A stretch of DNA of 64,000 nucleotides, taken from positions 1-64,000 of the forward strand of contig NZ_BLJI01000001.1 of NCBI RefSeq assembly GCF_017312365.1, written 5' to 3'. Shown here one piece after another: positions 1-9,988 of this stretch. Both the position numbers and the translations under genes were made by a program. The notes beneath the pieces were generated by a model. It did no database searches. It was given only the letters and a program-made list of their open reading frames with translations, and was not told where the DNA came from. The number at the start of each line of letters is the position of its first letter. Within the stretch, counting starts at the first letter, position 1. The stretch is from Chroococcus sp. FPU101. Its GTDB lineage: Bacteria; Cyanobacteriota; Cyanobacteriia; Cyanobacteriales; Microcystaceae.

Positions 1-78
1 GATTTTTAGATTAGTTTTGATGGCTAATAACTGTTCATCTTCTTCTGGAGTTAATCGGATTTTTAGAGGGGCTGGCAT
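1..78 (-). CDS. IS630-type transposase, N-terminal fragment (runs off the window)
   Basis: An ATG at 78-76 on the minus strand opens a frame that stays open to the window edge and encodes 26 residues. It begins MPAPLKIRLTPEED, the usual start of the HTH part of IS630-family transposases in cyanobacteria. Only the N-terminus is inside the window, so whether the element is intact cannot be judged. The terminal inverted repeat would lie between about 79 and 190, but without the other end I cannot define it. The assignment rests on a short stretch only. Confidence 0.5.
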   Translation of the reverse strand, partial: MPAPLKIRLTPEEDEQLLAIKTNLKI

Positions 79-189
79 AACTTCAAAAACTGAGTTTTAA
101 TTCTTTTTCTATTTTACACTTAATTCTGACCACCTACTTACTTCTTTAAGAATCAACGAATTATTATCCAAAATTCAAGTTAGGTTACA

Positions 190-381
190 CTAGCTAGTAG
201 TCTTACCCCAAGAAATTCCCTCAAAAAAATTCTTGATCTTTTCAAGTAAAGACAGAATATTTTCGACTTTTTCTCCCGAAGATTTATCATTTAAGCTAAT
301 TTCTCGAAGATGCTGAATGTACTCTTGGAATTTTTCCTCAGTTGCTTTAGCTCCCATGTCAAAAGCTTTTTTCGTGTCTTC
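190..381 (-). pseudogene. In-frame continuation of the dynamin-like gene beyond its TGA
   Basis: Directly after the TGA (384-382) that ends the dynamin-like ORF, the same frame stays open for 63 sense codons, to a TAG at 192-190. The extension reads like a natural amphipathic helical tail: it starts EDTKKAFDMG, continues with KFQEYIQHLRE and ends near FFEGISWGK. From memory, related bacterial dynamin-like proteins often end with a similar stretch with aromatic residues where the TGA sits (TGG to TGA would be Trp). I infer that the stop is a nonsense mutation, a sequencing error or, less likely, a readthrough site. The full product would be about 749 residues. Confidence 0.5.
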
Positions 382-2439
382 TCAATAATCATTACTAGCC
401 TCTACAAACTTATTTAACGCTTGTTGCTTCTCAAAATTGTTAACAATTTCCTTGGCTAATCGACGTTCCCATGACTCTCCAAATAATTTCCAACCTAATG
501 CCGCAACAGCAGCAAATAGACCAATACCTAAAGTAAGTGGGCCACCAATAGCAGCCACAAAAGACACAACTGTAGCTACACCGCCACTAATACTGATTCC
601 CAAAAAAGAGAGAAGACTGACAAATTTAGCAACTAGGATATAAGCACCAAGATTTCCTAATGAAGCTGCCCAAAATGCGAGCGCACCTACACCTCCTGCA
701 CCTGCAATACCACCAAGAAACGCTCCTTTTGCATTGAAAGGGATAGAAACAGAACCGATATTTAGCTTGGGAAATTTGAGAAGCACTTCCTCATAAATAT
801 TTAAAAATTGATCAATATCAACCTTTAAAGCTTCTGCATTTTCCTTGATGTAGGCTTCAAGTTTACCTTGAAGTTGCTCGACAAGATAACCTCCTGCATA
901 CTCTCTAGCTTCTTTTTTGTTATCTTTGTAACGGTTACGAATCATCGTTTCAACGGCGGAAACATTAACCATGTTGTTATACGTTTGCTCAAATGACTTT
1001 TTTGTCTTATCCTCCAACTCTTTGATACGCTGATCAATCTGATAGCAACCTTGCTCTATCCGCTTATGTCGGTGTGGCTCTTCTTTTTCCAATTCCTCAA
1101 TCTCTAATTGACGCTGACCACTCTCAGATCCAGTCTGTTCATAGGCTTGAAGATTCTCAGCAATCTTTTTTAGGACTTCGCTTTTCAATAAATTAATTTC
1201 ATAATCAATTCTTTTTCTTCTCGCTTTGGGAAGAGATTGACCAAGGACTGCAATTAATTCTTTTTTTAAATTTTCCCACCGACGCGGTGTTTCCTCCCAA
1301 AAGGCAAAGAAATGTCTTTGTAGATGCTCTAGCTTGATCGATTGATTGATTAGCTTGCCACGCTCTTCTATAACTGTTTCTTTAAGATGATTGTAAAGTC
1401 TAACTGAACCAATTTGCAATGCTTCACTTACTTGTGAACCTGAAATACCTGGATGAGCATGAGTTCCTACAATAAAAAAATTTCTAAGGATGGGAAAATC
1501 GGGATCGAGGGTTTCAGGCGATGGTAATACTTTTAAAAAGTAACTGAGACGGCTAAAGTCTTCAGCATTCATAAAGCCGTTGATAGGTGAGGTATATAAA
1601 ATTAAGTCAGCAATTTGGATAGCACTGTTCGCTTTTTTGACATCTTCTGATATTTGATCTGCTTGATCTGAATAACCTGGGAAATCTACAAGATTACAAG
1701 CTTTAAGAAGTGGTGAATCGACGTAAACAATTGCTGAATGACCTTCTATTTCTCTTTCATTAAGATGATCGTGTACACCATGCTGACGTAAAACATCTAG
1801 AGAACCCGCTTTTATGCAATGTCTATCAAACCAATGTTGAGCATCTAGTAATGTCAGGTCAAAAACTTGATTATCTTTTTCGTCTTTTGGCCAAAAATCT
1901 TCTGCTAAGATGCCAACTTGCTCTAGAAACCAAACTGGGCGATCGCTAATGTGGCGTACAAATGTGATCACCCTAGTAGCAGGTTGATATTGAGAAGGTA
2001 ACACTTTTTCCCCCATTAAAGTATTAGCTAAGTGAGATTTTCCTGAATCAAATCGCCCTACTAATACTAAATTCGGTTTCTGACGATAACGATTAATCTG
2101 CTTGATTATATCTTCTGGGGTTAGTGGCGGTTCTGGGATATTGAGTTCTCCAGCTACAGAAAAATCAGTAATATACTGCTCAAGCAACATTAAGTCACGT
2201 TGTAATTGTAGGTATGGATCACCTGCATCAACAGAGGATGATAACGGAATAGCACTTGTCGTAAGAGTAGCAAGATCGGTTCCCAAAGCTTGTGTCCACC
2301 GCAATAGAAGTTCAAAAGGAACGGTTCCTAGATTTTGTTCGTATAAATTAACTTCCTCTTCCGAAAGTTCAAGCATAGCTGCGAGTTCGGCTTGACTCAT
2401 ACCTGTTTTCTCGCGTGTACCACGTAAATCAATACTCAT
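382..2439 (-). CDS. HTH-dynamin fusion: XRE-like N-terminus plus dynamin-family GTPase with membrane hairpin
   Basis: 685 residues. Residues 8-58 form a Cro/C1-type helix-turn-helix (MSQAELAAML core). After a linker comes a dynamin-type G domain: P-loop GRFDSGKS at 128-135, a candidate switch threonine near 155 and the G3 motif DFPG at 252-255. A charged helical, probably coiled-coil region follows at about 420-550, then a long hydrophobic Gly/Ala-rich stretch at about 568-650, likely to insert in or remodel membrane as in other bacterial dynamin-like proteins. A HTH on a dynamin is unusual and could mean DNA binding or autoregulation; this is inference. The ORF ends at an in-frame TGA after which the frame continues for 63 codons, so it may be truncated. 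A divergent small 2-TM protein gene lies upstream. The role is unknown; membrane repair or phage defence are possible. Confidence 0.75.
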   Translation of the reverse strand: MSIDLRGTREKTGMSQAELAAMLELSEEEVNLYEQNLGTVPFELLLRWTQALGTDLATLTTSAIPLSSSVDAGDPYLQLQRDLMLLEQYITDFSVAGELNIPEPPLTPEDIIKQINRYRQKPNLVLVGRFDSGKSHLANTLMGEKVLPSQYQPATRVITFVRHISDRPVWFLEQVGILAEDFWPKDEKDNQVFDLTLLDAQHWFDRHCIKAGSLDVLRQHGVHDHLNEREIEGHSAIVYVDSPLLKACNLVDFPGYSDQADQISEDVKKANSAIQIADLILYTSPINGFMNAEDFSRLSYFLKVLPSPETLDPDFPILRNFFIVGTHAHPGISGSQVSEALQIGSVRLYNHLKETVIEERGKLINQSIKLEHLQRHFFAFWEETPRRWENLKKELIAVLGQSLPKARRKRIDYEINLLKSEVLKKIAENLQAYEQTGSESGQRQLEIEELEKEEPHRHKRIEQGCYQIDQRIKELEDKTKKSFEQTYNNMVNVSAVETMIRNRYKDNKKEAREYAGGYLVEQLQGKLEAYIKENAEALKVDIDQFLNIYEEVLLKFPKLNIGSVSIPFNAKGAFLGGIAGAGGVGALAFWAASLGNLGAYILVAKFVSLLSFLGISISGGVATVVSFVAAIGGPLTLGIGLFAAVAALGWKLFGESWERRLAKEIVNNFEKQQALNKFVEASNDY

Positions 2440-2568
2440 GTGTCGATCCTTTAAGCTTCTAGTATGAGTTTACCCATCTTAATCGTTAAAGTTTTTAAGT
2501 ATTTATTCTTATTCAGAACTGAGGTTAAAATAAGACTCAATTCTTTTTAGTCTTCTAAGAACTTGAAT

Positions 2569-2997
2569 ATGTCTGAACATGATCCTATTAACCAGCTTCG
2601 GCAGCAACTCAGATTAGGTCTTAATAAACTAAGCCATGCAAGACGTAGACTAGAATTGTCTTGCAATACGCTCTTTTTTCTGGCTTTAATCTCAGGGATG
2701 ATTGCCACTTCTTTAGCGGCTCTTGCGGTGGGCAGTCAGGGTAAAATCATGTTAGGAAGTGGGGCCAAATGTGGACAACTCACTTGTGGAATTATTGTCA
2801 TCATGTCGCTTGTTTCAACCCTGGCGAATAGCTTTCAACAAAATATTTGGATTAAAGATAAATTTTGGAAATTTGAGGATAGCTACGGAATTCTTAAATC
2901 TTTAGTAATAGAAATTGAATTAGAGCCGAATGAATATTCCTCAATTCGTCGAGATGATCAGCGTCTTGTCCAACGTCATCCCGATTTATTGGGATAA
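2569..2997 (+). CDS. Small two-TM membrane protein, SLATT-like
   Basis: About 142 residues from the ATG at 2569; a TTG two codons earlier is also in frame. The N-terminal half is a basic helix (LRLGLNKLSHARRRLE), followed by two hydrophobic segments (about residues 33-55 and 70-90 of the protein) and a soluble C-terminal helix. This layout resembles SLATT-type 2-TM proteins, which are often linked to nucleotide-sensing defence systems, but no diagnostic motif is visible and I hold that only weakly. It is transcribed divergently from the HTH-dynamin gene across about 130 bases, so the two may share regulation. Confidence 0.55.
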   Translation: MSEHDPINQLRQQLRLGLNKLSHARRRLELSCNTLFFLALISGMIATSLAALAVGSQGKIMLGSGAKCGQLTCGIIVIMSLVSTLANSFQQNIWIKDKFWKFEDSYGILKSLVIEIELEPNEYSSIRRDDQRLVQRHPDLLG

Positions 2998-3000
2998 TCC

Positions 3001-4596
3001 TTATTTTTTCTCCTTCCAATAAATAATTGATGTATTCAAAGGTTGAATTTTTGTGCCAGGGTAATAGAACGCTAAAATCTTTTCAGCCGTCCAGCCTAAT
3101 TTAGCTAAATTATAAGAACCATATTGACTTAAGCCGACACCGTGACCTAATCCCCCTCCCACAAAAGAATAACCTTTTATTTTATTGTTCGCATCATAAA
3201 TCGGTTCAATATAAAATAATGTACTACGAGGCGGTGAAAAAGCACTTCTGACCTCATTTTTATACAGTTCTAACATTCCCTTATCGGTTTGAATAGCCAT
3301 TGTCAAAATGCGCCCAGATGGAGAGCGTTTAGTAACTTCCATCCATATAATCGTTTTAAAATTGGCTAAAGGATCTTTGCGACGTTCTAAATATTTTTTT
3401 AAGTCTTGATTTAATTCTTGGATTGTGCTTTCTTTGCTCCAACGAAATACCGTTCGCCCTGTCTCATTAAATCCATCTTTTAAATTAATAAACCGTCGAA
3501 ACGTTTCTTCATTAGCTAAAGATTGTTGCGTGAGATTCCAAACTTGGAGCGGTGAGTCTACCAAAGCTTGTAGATACGGGCGTTCTTCCCCATCCCAAAC
3601 ATCACTAAATAAAGCAGTGACCCCCCCTGTTGTCGAAGAATAAAGGGCATCAACTAATTCATTTTGATAGGTTAAAACAAGTCCTTTTGTGGTGACAATG
3701 GCTTGATCTGCAATCGAATTTGTTCCCGTCAAACCGTAGTAAACTTGACAATGGGTATCGGCACAAAGTTCGTAGTTATCCGCTTGAAAACGGCGTAAAT
3801 TTCTCAGGGCGTAAGTTCGTGCAATAATGGTTTGGGCTTTGGCTGAATTTAAGGGAGCATTTGGCCCAATTTCATGAGGAACTACTCCCCGTAAATAGGT
3901 TTCTAACGGTACATTATTGACCAGAGTGTAAGTAGAGTAGGCGTTAGGTTGAATGACTAAACTACCTGAATAAAGACGCGGTTGTTGATTATCTTGAGTG
4001 ACTTTTACTAAATTTTGGCGTGTAGTGATTTCTAATTGTTTCGGATAGTAGCGAACCCCATTGATAAAAAATGACACTTGAGGTTGACTGGAGACAACAT
4101 TAGTATCTAAGTAAGCTGTTGTCGCTCCTTTTTTCTTTAAGCTTTCGAGTAACCAACGTCTTAGCAAGGGAGTTTGATAAACATCTCGTTTTGCCCAAAC
4201 TTGCCAGCGTCCTGGTTGAGTAATTTCAACTTGAATACCTTGCTTACGCCACTGTTTAGCACTATTTTCGGCAGTTTCAAAAGTGGCATGATCGCTTAAA
4301 ACTAATCGTTCTTCGACTTTTCCCTTAGATAATGGTTGGGAAATAATTTCTAATTTAACTTGACTGGTTTGTAAGGTTTTTGCTTTGCCTTGCTCATCCT
4401 TAAAGCTTAGAGATAGCAAATCACCAGAAGTACTCGAAAGTGTTAAGCCCTCTTTATTTTCTCCCAAACGTTGCACAATGCCAACCTTAAGCAGAATTTC
4501 TTTAGCGATCGCGCTCTTGTGCGATAATAGCTCTAATCCAATTAAGACGAAGGCAACCCAAAAGTATAAGCTTTTCCTTTTGCTATTTTGAGGCAT
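3001..4596 (-). CDS. SpoIID/LytB-domain exported protein
   Basis: About 531 residues. The longest frame begins with a TTG at 4605; the ATG at 4596 (MPQNSKRKS) gives a normal signal peptide with hydrophobic core LYFWVAFVLIGLELL, so I prefer it. The C-terminal half is the SpoIID domain: the VPLETYLRGVVPHEIG motif with the conserved glutamate, the AKAQTIIARTYAL helix, and a GLGHGVGLSQYG motif near the end. SpoIID enzymes are lytic transglycosylases acting on peptidoglycan denuded of stem peptides; the cyanobacterial members are periplasmic and little studied. It stands alone between a membrane protein gene and the CheA-like kinase gene, with the same orientation as the latter. Confidence 0.85.
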   Translation of the reverse strand: MPQNSKRKSLYFWVAFVLIGLELLSHKSAIAKEILLKVGIVQRLGENKEGLTLSSTSGDLLSLSFKDEQGKAKTLQTSQVKLEIISQPLSKGKVEERLVLSDHATFETAENSAKQWRKQGIQVEITQPGRWQVWAKRDVYQTPLLRRWLLESLKKKGATTAYLDTNVVSSQPQVSFFINGVRYYPKQLEITTRQNLVKVTQDNQQPRLYSGSLVIQPNAYSTYTLVNNVPLETYLRGVVPHEIGPNAPLNSAKAQTIIARTYALRNLRRFQADNYELCADTHCQVYYGLTGTNSIADQAIVTTKGLVLTYQNELVDALYSSTTGGVTALFSDVWDGEERPYLQALVDSPLQVWNLTQQSLANEETFRRFINLKDGFNETGRTVFRWSKESTIQELNQDLKKYLERRKDPLANFKTIIWMEVTKRSPSGRILTMAIQTDKGMLELYKNEVRSAFSPPRSTLFYIEPIYDANNKIKGYSFVGGGLGHGVGLSQYGSYNLAKLGWTAEKILAFYYPGTKIQPLNTSIIYWKEKK

Positions 4597-4679
4597 AAGG
4601 ATCAATGATTAATTGCAAAAAATAAGACTATTTTTTAATATACACTGATTACAAAGAAGCTTTCAGGGTCAGAATTGTT

Positions 4680-7600
4680 TCAACTGTCACTCTTTTCCAG
4701 TAAAATTTCACCTGCAATTAGGCGTTTAGCAGCATCTAACAACACTTCTTCTATATAAGGCTTCACGAAATAACCTTTCGCGCCTAGTTCTGCGGCTCGA
4801 TTTTGCATTTTTTGTGCGCCACGAGATGTAATCATCGCAATGGGAATCTTGAATAGTTTTTCGTTTTCCTGAAGACGCGACAATAATTCTAAGCCATTCA
4901 TTCTGGGCATTTCGATGTCACACAAAATTAAATCACAGGGTAAACCCGATTGTAATTTTTCCCACGCTTCTTGACCATCTCTGGCTTGTTCAATTTGATA
5001 GCCGCCTTTGGTAAAAGACATCGAAAGCATTTCGCGCACCATCACCGAATCATCGATGATTAACACTAAATTACCTTTTCTCTTATCCCAATTCATCACC
5101 ACCGTTTTATCGGATGATGAGTGACGAGAAACTTGACTTTTTTCTTTTTTTATGCTATTGGTTAACAGAACTTCTCCGTTAATCATGCGTTGTGCAGCAT
5201 CAAGTAAATCCTTCTCGGTGTATGGCTTGGTAAAATAACCGCTTGCCCCTAATTTAGCAGCAACACTGCGATGACGTTCCGCCCCACGAGACGTTAACAT
5301 GGCGATCGGAATATGCGAAAGTTGTTCATCTTTCAGGAGATTAGACAATAACTCTAAACCGTTCATACGGGGCATTTCGATATCACAGAATACGATATCA
5401 CATGGCAAACCTGAGCGTAATTTCTCCCAAGCTTCTTGACCATCTCTAGCCTGTTCCACCCGATAACCTGCTTTACTAAAGCTCAATGACAGCAATTCTC
5501 GAACCGTAATCGAATCATCCACAATTAACACGGTTGATTCTTGTTTTGGTTCTATCTCAGTTGGTGGATTCACCTTACGCCATAGACTACTGCTATCAGT
5601 TCTGAGTCGTCCTTGAGCAATTTCAATTAATTCTAAAACATCCCCAATGGGTAACACCGAACCATCCCCTAATACGGTCGCCCCTGCAATTCCAGGCGGT
5701 TTGGGAATTGGGCCCTCAATTTGTTTAATGACAATTTCTTGTTCACCTAAAACTTGATCCACCTGTACAGCCAGTAAGTTTGTACCACCGCGCAAAATCA
5801 CGATCGCAATATGATCATCTTCGGGTTTACCTCCATAAACACTACTGCGACTAATTTGACGATTATAGGACAGTAAATCAGCTAAAGATTGAATTGGTAA
5901 AAGCTGACCCGACCATAGAATACATCTTTGACCCTCATCGTTTAAATAAATATCTTGAGCCGTAAAATCTTTCATCTCTTCGACACCATCCATCGAAAAC
6001 GCAATCCGAGCATGATTAGAAAGACAATACAACGCCTTACAAATCGTCAGAGTTAACGGTAAACGAATCGTAAAAGTCGTGCCTTTGCCCAAAACCGAAT
6101 CAATACTAACCGTTCCTCGGACTTCCGTTAAACTGGTGCGAACCACATCTAAACCCACCCCGCGACCTGCAAAATCATCCGCTTTATCTTTAGTACTAAA
6201 ACCGGGATGAAACAGCAGTTCATATACATCTTGTGGTGTATAAATTTTCGCTTCTTCTGGCGTAATCAATCCTTTTTTGATCGCTTTCTCTTTAACTTTT
6301 TCGGCATCAATTCCCGCCCCATCATCCGTTACGACAATCATCGTCTGATTACCGTGTAGAAAACTGCGTACCGTAATCGTTCCAGCCGCAGGTTTACCCG
6401 CTTGTAGACGTACCGAGGGAGATTCAATACCGTGAGTAATCGCATTATTTACTAAATGAGCCATTGGACTGTTCAGATGTTCAAGGATCATTTTGTCAAT
6501 TAAAACATCGCGCCCTTCGACTTGAAGTTTAGCTTGCTTATTGAGTTTTAAAGAAATATCTCGAATTGCCCTGGGCAAACGGTCAGCAATTTGAGCAAAC
6601 GGCACCATTCTCGATTTCGTCATGCTCTCTTGTAGCTGAGTTGTCGCTTGTCGTAAACTACGGGTTACTTGTTCCGATTCATCAACAACAAACTGAATAT
6701 CTGATGAAGCTTCCCGAATACGGACAATTAGTTCAATAATATCTTGGGATAATAAATGAAATCCCGTAAAACGATCCATTTCCAGCGCGTCTAAATCTTG
6801 ATTCGACGAAGCTTCTGTCGGTGAAACAAATTGACCACCAGAAACCGTTAATTGACGGGAACGATGACGACTGGCTAATAATGCTCCTTCGAGTAGGGTA
6901 CGTTCATAGAGATCTTGCATCCGTCCCCCAATATCACTGAGACTTTGAACTTGATTCAGTAAATTATCCAAAAAGTTTCTCAGGCGTTCTTGATCATCTT
7001 CTAGGCGGTTACGTTTGACGACCAATTCCCCGATCAAATTGCTCAAATTGTCAAGTTGTTTAATCGGTACCCGCATCGTTTGTTCAAAAATCTTAACTTT
7101 GGGGGTTCTCGATCTTGGTTGTAACCATTGTCCTGCCGCGTTGCTACTGTTACTCGATCCAATTAGGTTTTGATTCGTTGCTTCTAACAGTTTTTCTAGA
7201 TCCTTAAATTCATCATCAACTTCTTCTAAGTCAAGTGTCGGTTCTGTTTGAGCATGAATAACCGTTTGTGAAATTAAGGCTTCTAATCTATTAAAAACCG
7301 CCGCTTGATCGTTTTCTGGTGCGGTGAGTGCTGCGGGTTGATTAATTAAATAGTCTAAATCTTCTAAAGCTAGGTAAAGGGATGGCGCGGGTTGATCTTC
7401 TTCAATGAGTTTTTGAGGGGTTGGCTGAGTAGATAAAAGCTGTTCTAATTCATCCCAATCATCGTCATTCAAGGATCGTGTTTCTAGGTGCTGTTGTTGG
7501 GGAGACATTGCTGTAGCTTCTTCCCAACTAAAATCTGCGCCGAATAAATCTTGTATCTCTGTTGGTGAAGCTGATCTTGAAGAATGCGTTGGATGACGCT

Positions 7601-7757
7601 GGGTTAAACGACTCTCATCAGATGGAAAATTTTGCCCAAATAGACTTTCAAAGTCATCTAACACATCGTTACCAGAAAATTGATTTTCTTCTTCTATCTC
7701 ATTGAAAAACTTTGCAAATTCTTCGTTAAAGGAATGATCGCTCTCATGGCTCATCAT
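4680..7757 (-). CDS. CheA-type hybrid histidine kinase with two receiver domains and no HPt
   Basis: 1025 residues. Residues 1-220 are an acidic, low-complexity region in which I find no HPt histidine motif. Then come a CheA dimerisation/helical segment (about 225-400), a HATPase domain with N-box HLVNNAITHG near 434-443 and G-box GRGVGLDVV at 531-539, a CheW-like domain (about 565-715) and two tandem receiver domains with phospho-acceptor aspartates D792 and D947. The receivers are near-duplicates of one another. The shape resembles the C-terminal half of the split PilL/TaxAY3-type CheA of Synechocystis (Hik43), where the HPt sits on another protein. By analogy it would act in type IV pilus motility or phototaxis. 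No other che gene lies nearby in the window. Confidence 0.88.
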   Translation of the reverse strand: MMSHESDHSFNEEFAKFFNEIEEENQFSGNDVLDDFESLFGQNFPSDESRLTQRHPTHSSRSASPTEIQDLFGADFSWEEATAMSPQQQHLETRSLNDDDWDELEQLLSTQPTPQKLIEEDQPAPSLYLALEDLDYLINQPAALTAPENDQAAVFNRLEALISQTVIHAQTEPTLDLEEVDDEFKDLEKLLEATNQNLIGSSNSSNAAGQWLQPRSRTPKVKIFEQTMRVPIKQLDNLSNLIGELVVKRNRLEDDQERLRNFLDNLLNQVQSLSDIGGRMQDLYERTLLEGALLASRHRSRQLTVSGGQFVSPTEASSNQDLDALEMDRFTGFHLLSQDIIELIVRIREASSDIQFVVDESEQVTRSLRQATTQLQESMTKSRMVPFAQIADRLPRAIRDISLKLNKQAKLQVEGRDVLIDKMILEHLNSPMAHLVNNAITHGIESPSVRLQAGKPAAGTITVRSFLHGNQTMIVVTDDGAGIDAEKVKEKAIKKGLITPEEAKIYTPQDVYELLFHPGFSTKDKADDFAGRGVGLDVVRTSLTEVRGTVSIDSVLGKGTTFTIRLPLTLTICKALYCLSNHARIAFSMDGVEEMKDFTAQDIYLNDEGQRCILWSGQLLPIQSLADLLSYNRQISRSSVYGGKPEDDHIAIVILRGGTNLLAVQVDQVLGEQEIVIKQIEGPIPKPPGIAGATVLGDGSVLPIGDVLELIEIAQGRLRTDSSSLWRKVNPPTEIEPKQESTVLIVDDSITVRELLSLSFSKAGYRVEQARDGQEAWEKLRSGLPCDIVFCDIEMPRMNGLELLSNLLKDEQLSHIPIAMLTSRGAERHRSVAAKLGASGYFTKPYTEKDLLDAAQRMINGEVLLTNSIKKEKSQVSRHSSSDKTVVMNWDKRKGNLVLIIDDSVMVREMLSMSFTKGGYQIEQARDGQEAWEKLQSGLPCDLILCDIEMPRMNGLELLSRLQENEKLFKIPIAMITSRGAQKMQNRAAELGAKGYFVKPYIEEVLLDAAKRLIAGEILLEKSDS

Positions 7758-7898
7758 AATTTTTTCCTGCCCAGTGTGCTAGAAATCAACCGCAGTTCGA
7801 GTGTTAATGACGTTTAATCGACTTTCATTTTAAGAGTACCCAAATTCTTCAATAGAACTGCTATTGACTCACAGATTTTTTACATCCGTTCTTTATTG

Positions 7899-8870
7899 TT
7901 ATTCTTCTAAGCGGTAGCCAAACTCGGATAAGCGCGATCGTGACTGTCGCCATTTTGGTTCAACTTTCACAAATAGCTTAAGATAGACTTCACCCGCAAT
8001 TAATTTTTGAATGGCGGTGCGGGCGGCTGTTCCAATTTCTTTAAGCATACTCCCATTTTTCCCGATGATAATTCCTTTTTGGGAGTCTCGTTCAACATTA
8101 ATCGCCGCAAAAACCCGCGTTAAGTTAGGGGTTTCTTCGACACTTTCGATGACGACTGCGACGGAGTGCGGCACTTCTTGGCGAGTTTGTAATAAAATCT
8201 GTTCTCGAATTAGTTCCCCCATGATAAAGCGTTCGGGTTGATCAGTAACAAGATCGGGTGGATAATAATAGGGCCCTAGTTCTAACTGTTCGATTAGTTT
8301 TTCTTGTAAGGCTTCGATTCCACTTCCATTAAGGGCAGAAAATTGCAGAATTGGCCAATCATAAGGTTTGGCTAAAGCAAGATAAGATTCATTAATCGCT
8401 TCAGAATTGGAAGACTGTTGATCCGATTTATTAAGTCCTAAAATGATGGGATTTTTGGTTTTTTCTAATAAATCGATAATAAAGCGATCCCCACCTCCTG
8501 CAGGAACCGTACTATCGACCACCAATAACACCAAATCGACGGAATTAATCGCATTTTGGGCATTTTGGACGATAACTTTACCGAGTTCGTGATGGGGTTT
8601 ATGAATGCCTGGAGTATCGACAAAAATAATTTGCGCCTTTTCTGTGGTTAAAATCCCTCTGAGACGGTTACGAGTCGTTTGGGCAACGGGTGAAGTAATT
8701 GCAATTTTTTGTCCCACTAATTGATTCATTAAAGTGGATTTTCCGACATTAGGACGACCAATAATGCCAACAAATCCCGATTTAAAGCCTGGTGGGGCGT
8801 TTGGGATGCGAGGTAGATCACTCAAGCTTGAAATCAGGTTTGTTTCATCTGTCATATCATCTGTTTTCAA
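7899..8870 (-). CDS. era: GTPase Era
   Basis: 323 residues. The G domain has GRPNVGKS at 38-45, the effector stretch VAQTTRNRLRG, G3 DTPGIHKP and G4 NKSD, followed by a C-terminal KH domain with IIIGKNGSMLKEIG. Era binds the 3' end of 16S rRNA and helps small-subunit assembly. The start overlaps the stop of the upstream CobW-family gene by four bases (ATGA type), so the two are translationally coupled. Length and motifs are standard. Confidence 0.97.
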   Translation of the reverse strand: MKTDDMTDETNLISSLSDLPRIPNAPPGFKSGFVGIIGRPNVGKSTLMNQLVGQKIAITSPVAQTTRNRLRGILTTEKAQIIFVDTPGIHKPHHELGKVIVQNAQNAINSVDLVLLVVDSTVPAGGGDRFIIDLLEKTKNPIILGLNKSDQQSSNSEAINESYLALAKPYDWPILQFSALNGSGIEALQEKLIEQLELGPYYYPPDLVTDQPERFIMGELIREQILLQTRQEVPHSVAVVIESVEETPNLTRVFAAINVERDSQKGIIIGKNGSMLKEIGTAARTAIQKLIAGEVYLKLFVKVEPKWRQSRSRLSEFGYRLEE

Positions 8871-9904
8871 TCATTATCCAACGCTGTTTGAATGTCTTTT
8901 AGAGAAAGCGATCGTCCAATAAAGACTAACCTAGTTTGACGAAATTCGTCAGTTTGCCAAGGACGGTCATAAAAAGTATCAAAGCGGTTGCCCACTCCTT
9001 GTAAGACCATTCGCATCGGTTTATCTACTACATTAACAAATCCTTTGACTCGATAAATTTCTTTTTGCTGTACTAAATTCTGCAAGGTTCGAACTAATTT
9101 TTGTGGGTCAAATGATTGCTCACTCATCAATTGAACGGAATTAATTTCATCATCGTGGTCATGTTCTTCTTCTGTATCGTGGTGACTCGGACGACTTGCT
9201 AAATCATCTTCAACGGCTGCATTAAATCCTAACAAAACATCGGGCTTAATTTTTCCTTGCTCACTAATAACAACCTTCACCCCAGAACGTAACTGATTTT
9301 GTAACCAATCTTTAATTTTAATTAAATTGGCTACATCAACTAAATCGGATTTGGTTAATAGTACCAGATCTGCACAGGCTAATTGATCTTCAAATAGTTC
9401 TTCTATTGGCGTTTCATGTTCTAAAGAAGGATCAGCCTGTCTTTGAGCTAAAAGCGCGTCTAAATCTCCGACTAATTGACCTTTGGCTAATGCTTCACAA
9501 TCAACCACTGTCACCACTCCATCAACGGTAGCACCATTACGAATCTCTGGCCAGCGAAACGCTTGAATCAAAGGTTTAGGTAAGGCTAACCCAGATGTCT
9601 CGATTAGTATACAATCAAGATGATCGCGTCTGTGTAACAATTGCTGCATTGTCGGATAAAATTCTTCTTGTACCGTACAACACAAACAGCCGTTAGTTAG
9701 TTCAAAAATATTGCCCGTCGGACTTTCTTCCTCATCGCAAATCTGACAATCTTTTAAAATTTCGCCATCAATTCCCATTTCACCGAATTCATTGACTAAG
9801 ACAGCGATTCGTCTTCCTTGATTATTTTGCAGTAGATGACGAACTAAGGTGGTTTTCCCAGCGCCCAAGAATCCAGTAATGACAGTAACAGGAATTTTGT
9901 GCAT
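8867..9904 (-). CDS. CobW/COG0523-family GTPase, metal chaperone-like
   Basis: About 345 residues from the ATG at 9904; the longer frame starts with TTG five codons earlier. The Walker A motif is GFLGAGKT at 11-18, followed by the family metal-binding CLCC motif (NGCLCCTVQ), a NEFGE stretch, TKSD for guanine recognition and a His/Asp-rich stretch (HHDTEEEHDHDD) before the C-terminal CobW_C domain. COG0523 proteins are GTP-driven metallochaperones, mostly for zinc and sometimes cobalt or nickel. The His-rich loop suggests Zn or Ni here, but the metal is not determined. It forms a coupled pair with era. Confidence 0.9.
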   Translation of the reverse strand: MHKIPVTVITGFLGAGKTTLVRHLLQNNQGRRIAVLVNEFGEMGIDGEILKDCQICDEEESPTGNIFELTNGCLCCTVQEEFYPTMQQLLHRRDHLDCILIETSGLALPKPLIQAFRWPEIRNGATVDGVVTVVDCEALAKGQLVGDLDALLAQRQADPSLEHETPIEELFEDQLACADLVLLTKSDLVDVANLIKIKDWLQNQLRSGVKVVISEQGKIKPDVLLGFNAAVEDDLASRPSHHDTEEEHDHDDEINSVQLMSEQSFDPQKLVRTLQNLVQQKEIYRVKGFVNVVDKPMRMVLQGVGNRFDTFYDRPWQTDEFRQTRLVFIGRSLSLKDIQTALDND

Positions 9905-9988
9905 AATGAAGCATATCAATAGGTCATTCTTAATCTTATATCATTGGTAATAACTAAGTTTTTAATCAAAAATTAAAAACGTGTTGTT

